This document shows positions 7,610-15,480 of a stretch of 64,000 bases of DNA, one piece after another (the first letter of the stretch is position 1; each line of letters opens with the position of its first letter). Where the stretch lies: positions 186,001-250,000 of the forward strand of contig NZ_JACVBX010000007.1 of NCBI RefSeq assembly GCF_014852585.1, written 5' to 3'. The notes beneath the pieces are model-generated. The model was not told where the DNA came from, ran no database searches, and saw only the letters and a list, made by a program, of their open reading frames with translations. This stretch comes from Pseudomonas sp. PDM18 (GTDB lineage: Bacteria > Pseudomonadota > Gammaproteobacteria > Pseudomonadales > Pseudomonadaceae). A program made the position numbers and the translations under genes.

Positions 7610-8995
7610 TCACGCCTGCGTCAGATACCAGCGCCAGTCCTGCTCGCCGACCTCGCCCATGAACTGGCGGTACTCGGCCTGCTTGACCTTCAGGTAGACG
7701 CCGAGGAATTCGTGGCCCAGCGCATCCCGTGCCCAGCTGGAGCGCTCCAGCGCGCGCAGCGAGGTGAGCCAGTCGGTGGGCAGCAGTTCCTTGGCCTGGG
7801 CGTAGCCATTGCCTTCCACCGGCGCGCCCGGATCGATCTGCTCGCGGATGCCGCGATGGATGCCGGCAAGGATGGCCGCCGCAGCGAGATAAGGGTTGGC
7901 ATCGGCGCCGCAGATGCGGTGCTCCACGTGCCGGGTGTTGGCCGGGCCGCCGGGCACGCGCAGGCTCACGGTGCGGTTGTCGCAGCCCCAGGTCGGCGCC
8001 AGCGGCGCGTAGCTGTTGGCCTGGAAGCGGCGATAGGAGTTGGCGTTGGGGCAGAACAGCAGCAGCGAGTCGAGCAGGCTTTTCAGCATGCCGCCTACGG
8101 ACTGGCGCAGCAGCGGAGTGCCCGCCGGGTCTTCACTGGCGAAGAGGTTGTTGCCTTCGGCATCGGCCAGGGAAACGTGCATGTGCATGCCAGTGCCGGC
8201 CAGGTCGTCGAACGGCTTGGCCATGAAGCACGCCTGCATGCCGTGCTTGTGCGCCACGCCCTTCACCAGGCGCTTGTAGCGCACGGCCTGGTCCATGGCG
8301 ACCAGCGCGTCGCCGTGCTCCAGGGTGATTTCCACCTGGCCCGGCGCGTACTCGGAAATGGCGGTGCGTGCCGGAATGCCCTGGGCCTTGCAGGCGGCAT
8401 AAAGGTCGGCGAGGAAGGGCTCGATCTGCTCCAGTTCGCGCAGGCCGTAGACCTGGGTGGCACGCGGGCGGCCACCGTCGGCATCCAGAGCCGGTTGCGG
8501 GCGGCCGTTGGCGTCGCGCTTTGCGTCCAGCAGGTAGAACTCCAGCTCGCAGGCCATCACCGGGTGGTAGCCGGCGGCCTTGAGGTCGTCAATTACGTGG
8601 ATCAGCACATGGCGCGGGTCGGCGATGTCGGCCGGCTTGCCTTCCTCGGGGTGCATGCTGACCTGCACCGCCGCCGTGGGAATCTGCCGCCAGGGCAGGC
8701 GAACCAGGCTGCCGGCCAGCGGGTAGGCGCGGCAGTCGATATCGCCGACGTCCCAGACCAGCCCGGAATCCTCCACATCCTCGCCATGCATGGTGAGTCC
8801 GAGGATGGTGCTGGGCAACGGCCGACCGGACTGGTACACGGCGAGCAGTTCCTCCCGGTGCAGCAGCTTGCCGCGCGGCACGCCGTTGGCGTCGAGGATG
8901 AACAGCTCGACCATCTCGATATCGGGATTCTGGGCCAGGAAATACTGGGCTTCTTGCACGGAGGCGAAATTCATGGGGCTCTCGTTAGCATCCAC
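7610..8995 (-). CDS. Glutamine synthetase family, gamma-glutamylputrescine synthetase-like
   Basis: A 461-residue ligase of the GlnA/PuuA superfamily, which joins glutamate to an amine using ATP. Conserved blocks are present: CELEFYLLD (metal-binding Glu), EYAPGQVEITLEHGDAL, AKPFDDLAGTGMHMHVSL, RVPGGPANTRHVEHR and GADANPYLAAAAILAG. The N-terminal half differs from housekeeping GlnA and resembles PuuA/PauA. With the PuuB-like oxidase downstream and the Pot-like importer nearby it probably starts catabolism of an imported amine. Which amine cannot be read from sequence. Confidence 0.83.
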   Translation of the reverse strand: MDANESPMNFASVQEAQYFLAQNPDIEMVELFILDANGVPRGKLLHREELLAVYQSGRPLPSTILGLTMHGEDVEDSGLVWDVGDIDCRAYPLAGSLVRLPWRQIPTAAVQVSMHPEEGKPADIADPRHVLIHVIDDLKAAGYHPVMACELEFYLLDAKRDANGRPQPALDADGGRPRATQVYGLRELEQIEPFLADLYAACKAQGIPARTAISEYAPGQVEITLEHGDALVAMDQAVRYKRLVKGVAHKHGMQACFMAKPFDDLAGTGMHMHVSLADAEGNNLFASEDPAGTPLLRQSVGGMLKSLLDSLLLFCPNANSYRRFQANSYAPLAPTWGCDNRTVSLRVPGGPANTRHVEHRICGADANPYLAAAAILAGIHRGIREQIDPGAPVEGNGYAQAKELLPTDWLTSLRALERSSWARDALGHEFLGVYLKVKQAEYRQFMGEVGEQDWRWYLTQA

Positions 8996-9585
8996 GCGGA
9001 TGCGCTGACGACCTGCAGGCCAGGGCCGCGCCGAAGGACACGGGATTGAAGGCAGGCAAGCGATGCAACGGGCTACGTCTTGTTCGATGAAAAGCGTTGG
9101 CCGTGATTAGCCGAGCTCTTCGATGAATGTAGCTCCGTCGGGCGAAGTCGGGCGGGGTGCCCGGTCAGCGAGAGGTGGTGTCCGGCGGGCGCGCGTGGCG
9201 GCAATGCCAGAGCGCCCAGAAGGCCAGTTCCAGAGGCAGGGTCAGCGGTTGCAGTTCGAGCCAGCGGGCATGTTTGCGCGGCAGGCGGACGACGCTGCCG
9301 GCCTTGCGGGCGGCGACGGGTTCCAGCGGTGCGGGCGAAACGAGCAGGTGCATGTCGAAGGATTTGGCTGACGATTCCCGCAGACTCGCACGGCGTATGG
9401 GTTTGTTAAATGTGATTTTCACGACGTTTGGTTTTGCCAAATCGAAACTGAATGCTCGCGGGTGACCACCGCGAAGGCCGTCCCAGAGCCATTTCGTGGC
9501 CCTTCGCGCATCCCGTCGAAGCGACCGGAACGCCCGCCAAGTCTGCCCTAGACTGGGGCAATCAGCGTCCGCAACGGGCCCGCCC
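8996..9585. other. 590-bp region, no firm gene
   Basis: Holds the promoter of the ligase gene. The 9370-9460 part is noticeably AT-richer. A minus-strand frame from a GTG at 9422 to 9165 (85 residues, beginning VKITFNKPIRRA) is open and Trp/Leu-rich towards its end, but has no good ribosome-binding site and I do not recognise it, so it is not called as a gene. Confidence 0.4.
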
Positions 9586-9855
9586 ATGTGCCGCATCGTC
9601 TTCGCCCCATCGATCCAGCGCCACGTTCCCATCGAGGAGCGCGAGTTGCCGGCCGTGACCCTCGCCGGCGCGCTGGAAGCGGTATTCGTCGAGGCGCCGA
9701 AACTGCGCGGCTATCTGCTCGACGACCAGGGCGGGCTGCGCCGGCACCTGACGATCTTCATCGACGGCCTGCGTCTGCGCGACCGCGCGCGCCTCAGCGA
9801 TGCGCTGGCGGCGGACAGTGAGGTCTACGTGGTCCAGGCTCTGAGCGGTGGCTGA
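9586..9855 (+). CDS. MoaD/ThiS-like beta-grasp protein
   Basis: An 89-residue protein with the ubiquitin-like pattern of sulfur carriers: PAVTLAGALEAVFVEAPKLRGYLLDDQG, then HLTIFIDGLRLRDRA, and a C-terminal ALSGG. The terminal Gly-Gly is the residue pair that MoaD/ThiS proteins use for adenylation and thiocarboxylation. The start at 9586 is favoured because the family starts close to its first strand. No activating E1-like enzyme is next to it. The gene after it, 28 nt away, encodes a beta-propeller protein and is probably co-transcribed, suggesting a role other than molybdopterin or thiamine synthesis. Confidence 0.75.
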   Translation: MCRIVFAPSIQRHVPIEERELPAVTLAGALEAVFVEAPKLRGYLLDDQGGLRRHLTIFIDGLRLRDRARLSDALAADSEVYVVQALSGG

Positions 9856-9883
9856 GGACCAGGCGGCATTTCAGGAGAGCAAG

Positions 9884-10987
9884 ATGGATGATCTACTGCT
9901 GGTGGCGACTCGCAAGGGGCTGTTCACCTTTCAGCGTGGCGCGGACGGCTGGCAGGAAACCCGCCGGGACTTCATCGGCGAGCCGCTGAGCACGGTGCTC
10001 GCCGACCCGCGCGATGAAACCCTCTATGCCGCCCTCAACCTCGGCCACTTCGGCTGCAAGCTGTGGCGTCAGCGTGCCAGTGAGGACTGGCAGGAGATCG
10101 CCGTGCCGACCTACCCGTCGCAACCCGATCCGCTACCCGAGCCTAAAGAGGGTGAAGGCCCGCCTGCGCCCTGGATCCTGCAGCAGGTCTGGTGCCTGGA
10201 GACCGGCGGGGCCGCGGAGCCTGGCGTGCTCTGGGCCGGGACCATTCCCGGAGGCCTGTTCCGCAGTGATGATAGTGGCGACAGCTGGGAGCTCAATCGC
10301 CCGCTCTGGGACCGCCCCGAGCGATCGCGTTGGATGGGCGGCGGCTACGACTGGCCGGGCATCCACTCGATCAGCGTCGACCCGCGCGACAGCCAGCACC
10401 TGACCGTTGCCGTGTCCTGCGGCGGCGTGTGGCAGAGCGAGGATGGCGGCGCCAACTGGCGCCTCACCACCAGCGGCATGTTTGCCGATTACATGCCGCC
10501 GGAGCTGCGCGAGGAGGGCGCCATCCAGGACCCGCACCGCCTGGTGCATTGCCCTGCGCAGCCGCAGCGCCTGTGGGTGCAGCACCACAACGGCATCTTC
10601 ACCTCCACCGATGGCGGCGCGCGCTGGAGCGACGTGCAGGTCAAGCCGTCGAGCTTCGGCTTCGCCGTCGCCGTCCACCCGACCCGGCCGGACACCGCCT
10701 GGTTCGTTCCCGCGGTAAAGGATGTCTGCCGGATTCCGGTGGACGCCCGCTTCGTCGTCACTCGCACCCGCGACGGCGGCGCCAGTTTCGAGGTGCTCGA
10801 CAGCGGCCTGCCGCAGGGTGCGGCCTTCGACCTGGTGTATCGCCACGGCCTGGCGGTGGACGACGATGGCGTCTGCCTGGCGATGGGTTCCACCACCGGC
10901 GGGCTGTGGCTGTCGGAGAATGGCGGTGACCATTGGCAGTGCCTGTCGATGAACCTGCCGCCGATCTACTGCGTGCGCTTCGGCTGA
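9884..10987 (+). CDS. BNR/Asp-box beta-propeller, sialidase-like fold
   Basis: A 367-residue protein made of repeated blades with Asp-box motifs: SDDSGDSWE, SEDGGANWR, STDGGARWS, TRDGGASFE and SENGGDHWQ. This is the sialidase/YCF48-type propeller (often annotated exo-alpha-sialidase), but no catalytic sialidase residues were identified and there is no signal peptide, so it is probably cytoplasmic with unknown activity. The ATG at 9884 follows GGAG; an in-frame start at 9848 would overlap the MoaD-like gene. It follows the MoaD-like gene by 28 nt and its 3' end overlaps the small membrane-peptide gene by 22 bp, tail to tail. Confidence 0.8.
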   Translation: MDDLLLVATRKGLFTFQRGADGWQETRRDFIGEPLSTVLADPRDETLYAALNLGHFGCKLWRQRASEDWQEIAVPTYPSQPDPLPEPKEGEGPPAPWILQQVWCLETGGAAEPGVLWAGTIPGGLFRSDDSGDSWELNRPLWDRPERSRWMGGGYDWPGIHSISVDPRDSQHLTVAVSCGGVWQSEDGGANWRLTTSGMFADYMPPELREEGAIQDPHRLVHCPAQPQRLWVQHHNGIFTSTDGGARWSDVQVKPSSFGFAVAVHPTRPDTAWFVPAVKDVCRIPVDARFVVTRTRDGGASFEVLDSGLPQGAAFDLVYRHGLAVDDDGVCLAMGSTTGGLWLSENGGDHWQCLSMNLPPIYCVRFG

Positions 10988-11109
10988 GCCTTGCGCCTGG
11001 CCTGTTCGCGCACCTCGCGCGGCTTCATGCGGTGGTCGAAATAGTTGATCGCGGTACCGAACACGACGATGGCGATCAGGATGGTCAGGCCGATGTGCGT
11101 AGCTTCCAT
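10966..11109 (-). CDS. 47-residue single-pass membrane peptide
   Basis: A small gene with start ATG at 11109 behind AAGGAG and stop TAG at 10966-10968. It encodes one hydrophobic helix (about residues 6-22, IGLTILIAIVVFGTAINYF), then a basic tail rich in Arg and Lys, giving an N-out/C-in prediction. It starts 22 nt after the stop of the ATP-grasp ligase gene, on the same strand, so it is probably translated from the same mRNA. I do not recognise a family. The strong ribosome-binding site, membrane helix and position make it more than a random frame. Confidence 0.65.
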   Translation of the reverse strand: MEATHIGLTILIAIVVFGTAINYFDHRMKPREVREQARRKAQPKRTQ

Positions 11110-11131
11110 GGGTTCTCCTTGAGGGGGCGGA

Positions 11132-12712
11132 TCACAGCGCCTGGCCGCGCCGCTTGAGTTCCAGGCGGCGGATGAATTCCTCCAGCACCTGGCGGTAGAG
11201 GTCGTCCTTGAGGCAGGCGTCCTCGATGCCGGCGTCGAGGTTGGGGTTGTCGTTCACCTCGATCACCACCACCTCGCCCTTCGCCTCCTTGAGGTCCACG
11301 CCATACAGGCCGTCGCCGATCAGGCTGGCGGTCTTCAGCGCCAGTTCCACCACGGCCGGCGGTGCGCTTTCCACCGGCAGGGTGCGGCATTCGCCGATCA
11401 CCTCGCCGCCGGCCTTGTGCTCGACGATCTGCCAGTGCCCGCGGGACATGAAGTACTGGCAGGCGAACACTGGCTTGCGGTTGAGGATGCCGATGCGCCA
11501 GTCGTACTCGGTGTAGAGGTACTCCTGGGCGAGCAGCAGCACCGAGTGTTCGAAGAGTTCGGCGCTGACACTTCGCAGTTGCTGGGCATCCTCGACCTTG
11601 TAGACGCCCCGGGAGAAGCAGCCGTCGGGAATCTTCAGCACCAGCGGGAAGCCCAGCCGTGTACCGACGCGCTCCAGCTCCTGGGGGGTGTCCTTGTAGA
11701 GGATTTCCGTGTCCGGCATGCCCAGGCCCTGGCCGCGCAGCAGGTCGGTCAGGTAGACCTTGTTGGTGCAGCGCAGGATCGAAGCCGGGTCGTCCATCAC
11801 GATCAGCCCCTCGCGTTCGGCCTTCTTGGCGAAGCGGTAGGTGTGGTCGTCGACGCGGGTGGTCTCGCGGATCAGCAGGGCGTCGTACTCGGCCAGGCGC
11901 GCATAGTCCTTCTTCTCGATCAGCTCGACGTCGATGCCCAACTGCCGGCCGACCCGGACGAAGTTCTCCAGTGCGCGGGCGTTGGACGGCGGCAGGCACT
12001 CCGCCGGGTTGTGCAGGATGGCCAGGTCATAGCGCGCAAGGCGTCGCGAGTTGGGCTGGCGCCAGACGCGCCGGCTGAAACGGTCGAGGGCATCGGCGAA
12101 CTGGTCTTCCTGGTTCTCCCGCAGCTTGTGCAGGGCGCCGGGGCGTACACCGGCGATGTGCCAGGCGTCGGTGCGGCGGAAGTCCACCAGCAGGATCGGG
12201 CAGGGGAAGGCATCGAATAACTGGCGTGCGATGGGCTGCAGCGGCTCGAGGTCAGTGCGGCCGAAGTACAGGCGCAGGGTGAAGCCGTCGGTGCTGGCGC
12301 AGGGATGCTGGTCGAGGGCTCTTTCCAGGGTCTTTTCCAGGCCATCCAGGGCCAACCCGTAGAGGGATTTCTTCGCCAGTTCGCTGATGGTGCGTACCGA
12401 CGGAATCACTTTGTGCCCGCGCGCCTCGGCCAGCAGGGAACAATAATAACCGTGGCCGAGATATTTATAGTTGCGACACAGGTTGATCACTTGGAAGCGT
12501 TTTCCCGCATCGAACTGGCGGGAGTCCTCCAGATATTCCCGTGCTGTCAGCATATCTTCGCTGGGGATATAGGAAGCCCAGTCTTCCTTGCGCTCGACGA
12601 TGATAAGAACCTGGCTTGACCTGGCTGAAGGCGGCTCCGCAGAGGCCTCTGAGATTGCCTGGAGAGAACTTGCATTCAACTTTTCATGGAAGTTAGTGTG
12701 TAGCGAAGACAT
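11132..12712 (-). CDS. RLAN-RimK-type ATP-grasp ligase
   Basis: A 526-residue protein with an N-terminal RLAN-type domain (LIIVERKEDWASYIPSEDML to about residue 200, including NLCRNYKYLGHGYYCSLLAEARG) fused to a C-terminal RimK-like ATP-grasp domain (about 250-520; VLKIPDGCFSRGVYKVED, VIEVNDNPNLDAGIEDA). ATP-grasp enzymes of this type join an amino acid or peptide to a carboxylate through an acyl phosphate. The Asp/Asn metal-binding end (EVNDNPNLD) is intact. A GNAT gene is divergent, 93 nt away; pairing of these ligases with acetyltransferases is known in this superfamily. The substrate is unknown. Confidence 0.82.
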   Translation of the reverse strand: MSSLHTNFHEKLNASSLQAISEASAEPPSARSSQVLIIVERKEDWASYIPSEDMLTAREYLEDSRQFDAGKRFQVINLCRNYKYLGHGYYCSLLAEARGHKVIPSVRTISELAKKSLYGLALDGLEKTLERALDQHPCASTDGFTLRLYFGRTDLEPLQPIARQLFDAFPCPILLVDFRRTDAWHIAGVRPGALHKLRENQEDQFADALDRFSRRVWRQPNSRRLARYDLAILHNPAECLPPSNARALENFVRVGRQLGIDVELIEKKDYARLAEYDALLIRETTRVDDHTYRFAKKAEREGLIVMDDPASILRCTNKVYLTDLLRGQGLGMPDTEILYKDTPQELERVGTRLGFPLVLKIPDGCFSRGVYKVEDAQQLRSVSAELFEHSVLLLAQEYLYTEYDWRIGILNRKPVFACQYFMSRGHWQIVEHKAGGEVIGECRTLPVESAPPAVVELALKTASLIGDGLYGVDLKEAKGEVVVIEVNDNPNLDAGIEDACLKDDLYRQVLEEFIRRLELKRRGQAL

Positions 12713-12805
12713 TGTTCACGGACCTGTCTGAAAGTTGCCGTGTGTCTATTAAGCAGCAACTTCCGGAAATGTCCCGGTCCATTACGAAAGTTTTACGGAG
12801 AACCC

Positions 12806-13255
12806 ATGTCGCTGTTATGTCGCCTTGCCACCCGTGCCGATTTTCCGGCTCTTGTGGCGTTGGAGGAAGGCACTTTTCACGAGGACCGTCTGAGTGCGCG
12901 CAGCTTTCGCCAGCTGATCGCGGCGCCGAGCGCCGAGCTGATCGTGGCGGAGGAGGGTGGCGAGTTGCTCGGTTATGCCTTGCTGCTGTTTCGCCGGGGC
13001 ACGAAGGTGGCGCGTCTGTATTCGCTGGCGACCTCGCAGCAGGCTCGTGGTCGGGGGTTAGGCAGTGGTTTGCTGGAGCAGGCGGAGCGCAGCACCGCGC
13101 GGCACGGTTGCAGGGCGTTGCGGCTCGAGGTGCGTGTCGATAACAGCGTCGCCATTGGTCTCTATGAGCGGCGTGGCTATCGCCGCTTCGGCCAGATCGC
13201 CGGTTTCTACGAAGACGGCGCCGATGCCTGGCGGTACGAGAAGCCGCTGATCTGA
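12806..13255 (+). CDS. GNAT-family N-acetyltransferase
   Basis: A 149-residue acetyltransferase with the full GNAT pattern: TRADFPALVALEEGTF at the start, motif A LATSQQARGRGLGSGLLEQA (acetyl-CoA pyrophosphate loop) and motif B NSVAIGLYERRGYRRFG. The ATG at 12806 is preceded by GGAG; an in-frame start at 12740 would add 22 unlikely residues. It is divergent from the ATP-grasp ligase gene, which it may serve by capping or releasing the product. The substrate is unknown. Confidence 0.82.
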   Translation: MSLLCRLATRADFPALVALEEGTFHEDRLSARSFRQLIAAPSAELIVAEEGGELLGYALLLFRRGTKVARLYSLATSQQARGRGLGSGLLEQAERSTARHGCRALRLEVRVDNSVAIGLYERRGYRRFGQIAGFYEDGADAWRYEKPLI

Positions 13256-13286
13256 GGAAGCGGCAAGGGGCTGGTCATGACGCGGA

Positions 13287-13314
13287 AAACAATCTATAAA
13301 AATATAGATTGTTT
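13287..13314. promoter_or_regulatory. Palindromic operator of the BigR-type operon
   Basis: A perfect 12-bp inverted repeat, AAACAATCTATA / TATAGATTGTTT, with an AAAA spacer. It is strikingly AT-rich in a GC-rich genome and ends 17 nt before the regulator start. BigR/SqrR-type repressors bind AT-rich palindromes over their own promoters, so this is very likely the autoregulatory site. Confidence 0.8.
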
Positions 13315-13331
13315 ATTGGTAGATCGTTCCC

Positions 13332-13661
13332 ATGACCGCCACCACGCTCGAACCCGTCGAGGCCCTGCGCCTGCACCAGTCCGCTGAATCCGCCTGCCAG
13401 TTGCTCAAGGCGCTGGCCAACACCGACCGCTTGATGCTGCTCTGCCAGTTGGCCCAGGGCGAGCTGAACGTCGGCGAGCTGGAAGCCCTTACGGGTATCA
13501 GCCAGCCCACCCTGTCGCAGCAGTTGGCCGTCTTGCGCCGCGAGGAGCTGGTGGAGACCCGCCGCGACGGCAAGCAGGTCTACTACCGCATTGCCAGCCA
13601 GCAGGCGCTGGCGGTGATCGAGACCTTGTACCGGCTGTTCTGCGCGGAGCAACCGACATGA
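13332..13661 (+). CDS. bigR: ArsR-family sulfide/persulfide-responsive repressor, BigR-like
   Basis: A 109-residue winged-helix repressor (HTH about 46-70: LNVGELEALTGISQPTLSQQL). It has Cys38 (LLCQL) and Cys104 (LFCAEQ), 66 residues apart, the same spacing as the redox-switch pair Cys42/Cys108 of BigR; a third Cys is at 22. Reactive sulfur would oxidise the pair and release DNA. It starts 17 nt after the palindromic operator and overlaps the next gene by ATGA. The downstream YeeE pair and MBL hydrolase match the bigR operon of Xylella and Agrobacterium. Confidence 0.87.
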   Translation: MTATTLEPVEALRLHQSAESACQLLKALANTDRLMLLCQLAQGELNVGELEALTGISQPTLSQQLAVLRREELVETRRDGKQVYYRIASQQALAVIETLYRLFCAEQPT

Positions 13662-14092
13662 TCGACTGGACGCATTTCACCCCGTGGAGCGCCCTGGCCG
13701 GTGGCGCGCTGATCGGTCTTTCGGCCGGGCTCTATGCCGTGCTCGAGGGTCGTGTCGCCGGCATCAGCGGCCTGCTCGGCGGGTTGTTCAAAGGCGCCGG
13801 CTGGAAGGGCGAAGGGCTGTTCTTCCTGCTCGGAATACTGGCGGCGCCGTTGTTGTGGACGGTGCAGCGCCCACTGCCGGAAATCCGTTTCGACGCGGGA
13901 TGGATGACGCTGGTGGCGGCGGGACTTCTGGTCGGTGTCGGCAGCCGTTTGGGTTCCGGCTGCACCAGCGGCCATGGCGTCTGCGGTTTGTCGCGGCTGT
14001 CCGGTCGCTCGCTGGTGGCGACGCTGTGTTTCATGGGCACCGGCTTTGCCACTGTGTTTGTCGCGCGTCATCTGCTGGGGAATGGAGCATGA
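13658..14092 (+). CDS. pmpA: YeeE/YedE-family half transporter, PmpA-like
   Basis: A 144-residue inner-membrane protein with about four hydrophobic segments. It carries the family signature with a conserved cysteine, GSRLGSGCTSGHGVCGLSRL (about residues 92-112). YeeE/YedE proteins move thiosulfate or related sulfur species; in bigR operons the two halves PmpA and PmpB are thought to form a sulfur-compound transporter. Translation is coupled both ways by ATGA overlaps. The direction of transport is not evident from sequence. Confidence 0.83.
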   Translation: MIDWTHFTPWSALAGGALIGLSAGLYAVLEGRVAGISGLLGGLFKGAGWKGEGLFFLLGILAAPLLWTVQRPLPEIRFDAGWMTLVAAGLLVGVGSRLGSGCTSGHGVCGLSRLSGRSLVATLCFMGTGFATVFVARHLLGNGA

Positions 14093-14514
14093 GCCGCATC
14101 GTCGCTTTGCTGGCCGGGCTGTTGTTCGGTTTCGGCCTGCTGCTGGCCGGCATGGCCAACCCGGCCAAGGTACTGGGCTTCCTCGATCTCGCCGGGCAGT
14201 GGGACCCGTCGCTGGCGCTGGTAATGCTCGCCGCCATCACGGTTGGTCTACCGTTCTTCACTTGGGCGCGCCGGCACGATCACGCGTTGCTGGGCGGCGT
14301 GATGCAGTTGCCGCAGCGCCGCGACCTGGATGGCCGGCTGGTCGGCGGCAGCCTGCTGTTCGGGGTTGGCTGGGGGATTGCCGGCATCTGTCCGGGGCCG
14401 GCTCTGGTGACCTTTGCTGCCGGCTACTGGCAGGGTGCATTGTTCTGCCTCGCCATGCTGGTGGGGATGGCGGGCTACGAATGGAAAGTCGAGACCAGCA
14501 GGAGACCCGTATGA
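14089..14514 (+). CDS. pmpB: YeeE/YedE-family half transporter, PmpB-like
   Basis: A 141-residue membrane protein, partner of the preceding gene. It starts at the ATG overlapping the previous stop. Signature segments are LAGMANPAKVLGFLDLAG near the start and GWGIAGICPGPALV (about 100-115), with the conserved Cys of the second half-repeat. It overlaps the next gene by ATGA, so all four genes of the operon appear translationally coupled. Confidence 0.83.
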   Translation: MSRIVALLAGLLFGFGLLLAGMANPAKVLGFLDLAGQWDPSLALVMLAAITVGLPFFTWARRHDHALLGGVMQLPQRRDLDGRLVGGSLLFGVGWGIAGICPGPALVTFAAGYWQGALFCLAMLVGMAGYEWKVETSRRPV

Positions 14515-15374
14515 GCGGCACCATCCAGCACTTCTTCGATCCGGCCACGTCCACCTACAGCTATGTGGTGGCGGATCACAGCACCGGGCGCTGCGCCATC
14601 ATCGACCCCGTGCTGGACTACGATGCCGCTGCCGGCCGCGTTGGCAACGTTGGCGCCCGCCAGATACTCGCGTACGTTCGCGAACAGGCGCTGACGGTGG
14701 AGTGGTTGCTGGAAACCCATCTGCATGCCGATCACCTGTCGGCGGCGGCCTGGCTCAAGGGCGAGCTGGGCGGCCAACTGGCCATCGGATCAAGCATCGC
14801 CCAGGTGCAGCGCACCTTCGCCGGGCTGTTCAACCTGGATGACGATTTCCCCTGCGACGGCAGCCAGTTCGACCACCTGTTCGAAGACGGCGAGCGCTTC
14901 AGCATCGGCGAACTGCAAGCCCAGGCATTGCACACACCCGGCCACACCCCCGCCTGCATGACCTACCTGATCGGTGATGCGGCGTTCGTGGGCGACACCC
15001 TGTTCATGCCCGACTACGGCACCGCCCGTTGCGACTTCCCCGGCGGCGATGCGCGGCAGTTGTACCGCTCGATCCAGCGACTGTTCGCCTTGCCGGACGA
15101 GACGCGGCTGTTCATGTGCCACGACTATCTGGCGCCGGGACGCAACGAGCACCAGCACGAGACCACCGTGGCGCGCGAGCGTGAGGCGAATGTCCATGTG
15201 CACCAAGGGATTGGCGAGGAGGCGTTCGTTGCCATGCGTAACGAGCGCGATGCCACGCTGCATGCGCCAGCGCTGATCTGGCCGTCGATCCAGGTGAACA
15301 TGCGCGGTGGGGCGCTGCCGGAGGCGGAGGGAAACGGGGTGCGTTACCTGAGGATTCCGCTGGACCGGATGTAA
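14511..15374 (+). CDS. blh: MBL-fold persulfide dioxygenase-like hydrolase
   Basis: A 287-residue beta-lactamase-fold enzyme, ETHE1/Blh type, which oxidises glutathione or protein persulfide to sulfite. Metal ligands are visible in ETHLHADHLSAA (HxHxDH), HTPGHTPACM, GDTLFMPDYGTARCDFPGG (bridging Asp) and FMCHDY. The GTARCDFPGG segment is characteristic of persulfide dioxygenases rather than glyoxalase II. The ATG at 14511 is behind AGGAG and overlaps the previous stop. It is the last gene of the bigR operon and gives the system its detoxifying step. Confidence 0.87.
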   Translation: MSGTIQHFFDPATSTYSYVVADHSTGRCAIIDPVLDYDAAAGRVGNVGARQILAYVREQALTVEWLLETHLHADHLSAAAWLKGELGGQLAIGSSIAQVQRTFAGLFNLDDDFPCDGSQFDHLFEDGERFSIGELQAQALHTPGHTPACMTYLIGDAAFVGDTLFMPDYGTARCDFPGGDARQLYRSIQRLFALPDETRLFMCHDYLAPGRNEHQHETTVAREREANVHVHQGIGEEAFVAMRNERDATLHAPALIWPSIQVNMRGGALPEAEGNGVRYLRIPLDRM

Positions 15375-15396
15375 CGGGTTCGCGTGCCATAACGAT

Positions 15397-15466
15397 GGCG
15401 TCCGCTCGCTCCTACGGGAGGCATGTACGATCAGCTCTTCGTAGGAGCGAGCTTGCCCGCGAACAA
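15397..15466. repeat. Inverted pair of REP-like elements
   Basis: A left copy read on the minus strand (CGTAGGAGCGAGCGGACGCC) and a right copy on the plus strand at 15441-15465 (CGTAGGAGCGAGCTTGCCCG). They face each other in the convergent gap between blh and aceF, the classic REP-pair position, and may serve as a bidirectional transcript end. Confidence 0.7.
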
Positions 15467-15480
15467 CGCCGGGAAGGGCG

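Noticed and set aside
9165-9422. Possible 85-residue minus-strand protein starting with GTG
   Set aside because: No ribosome-binding site and no recognised family; left as a note in the gap entry.
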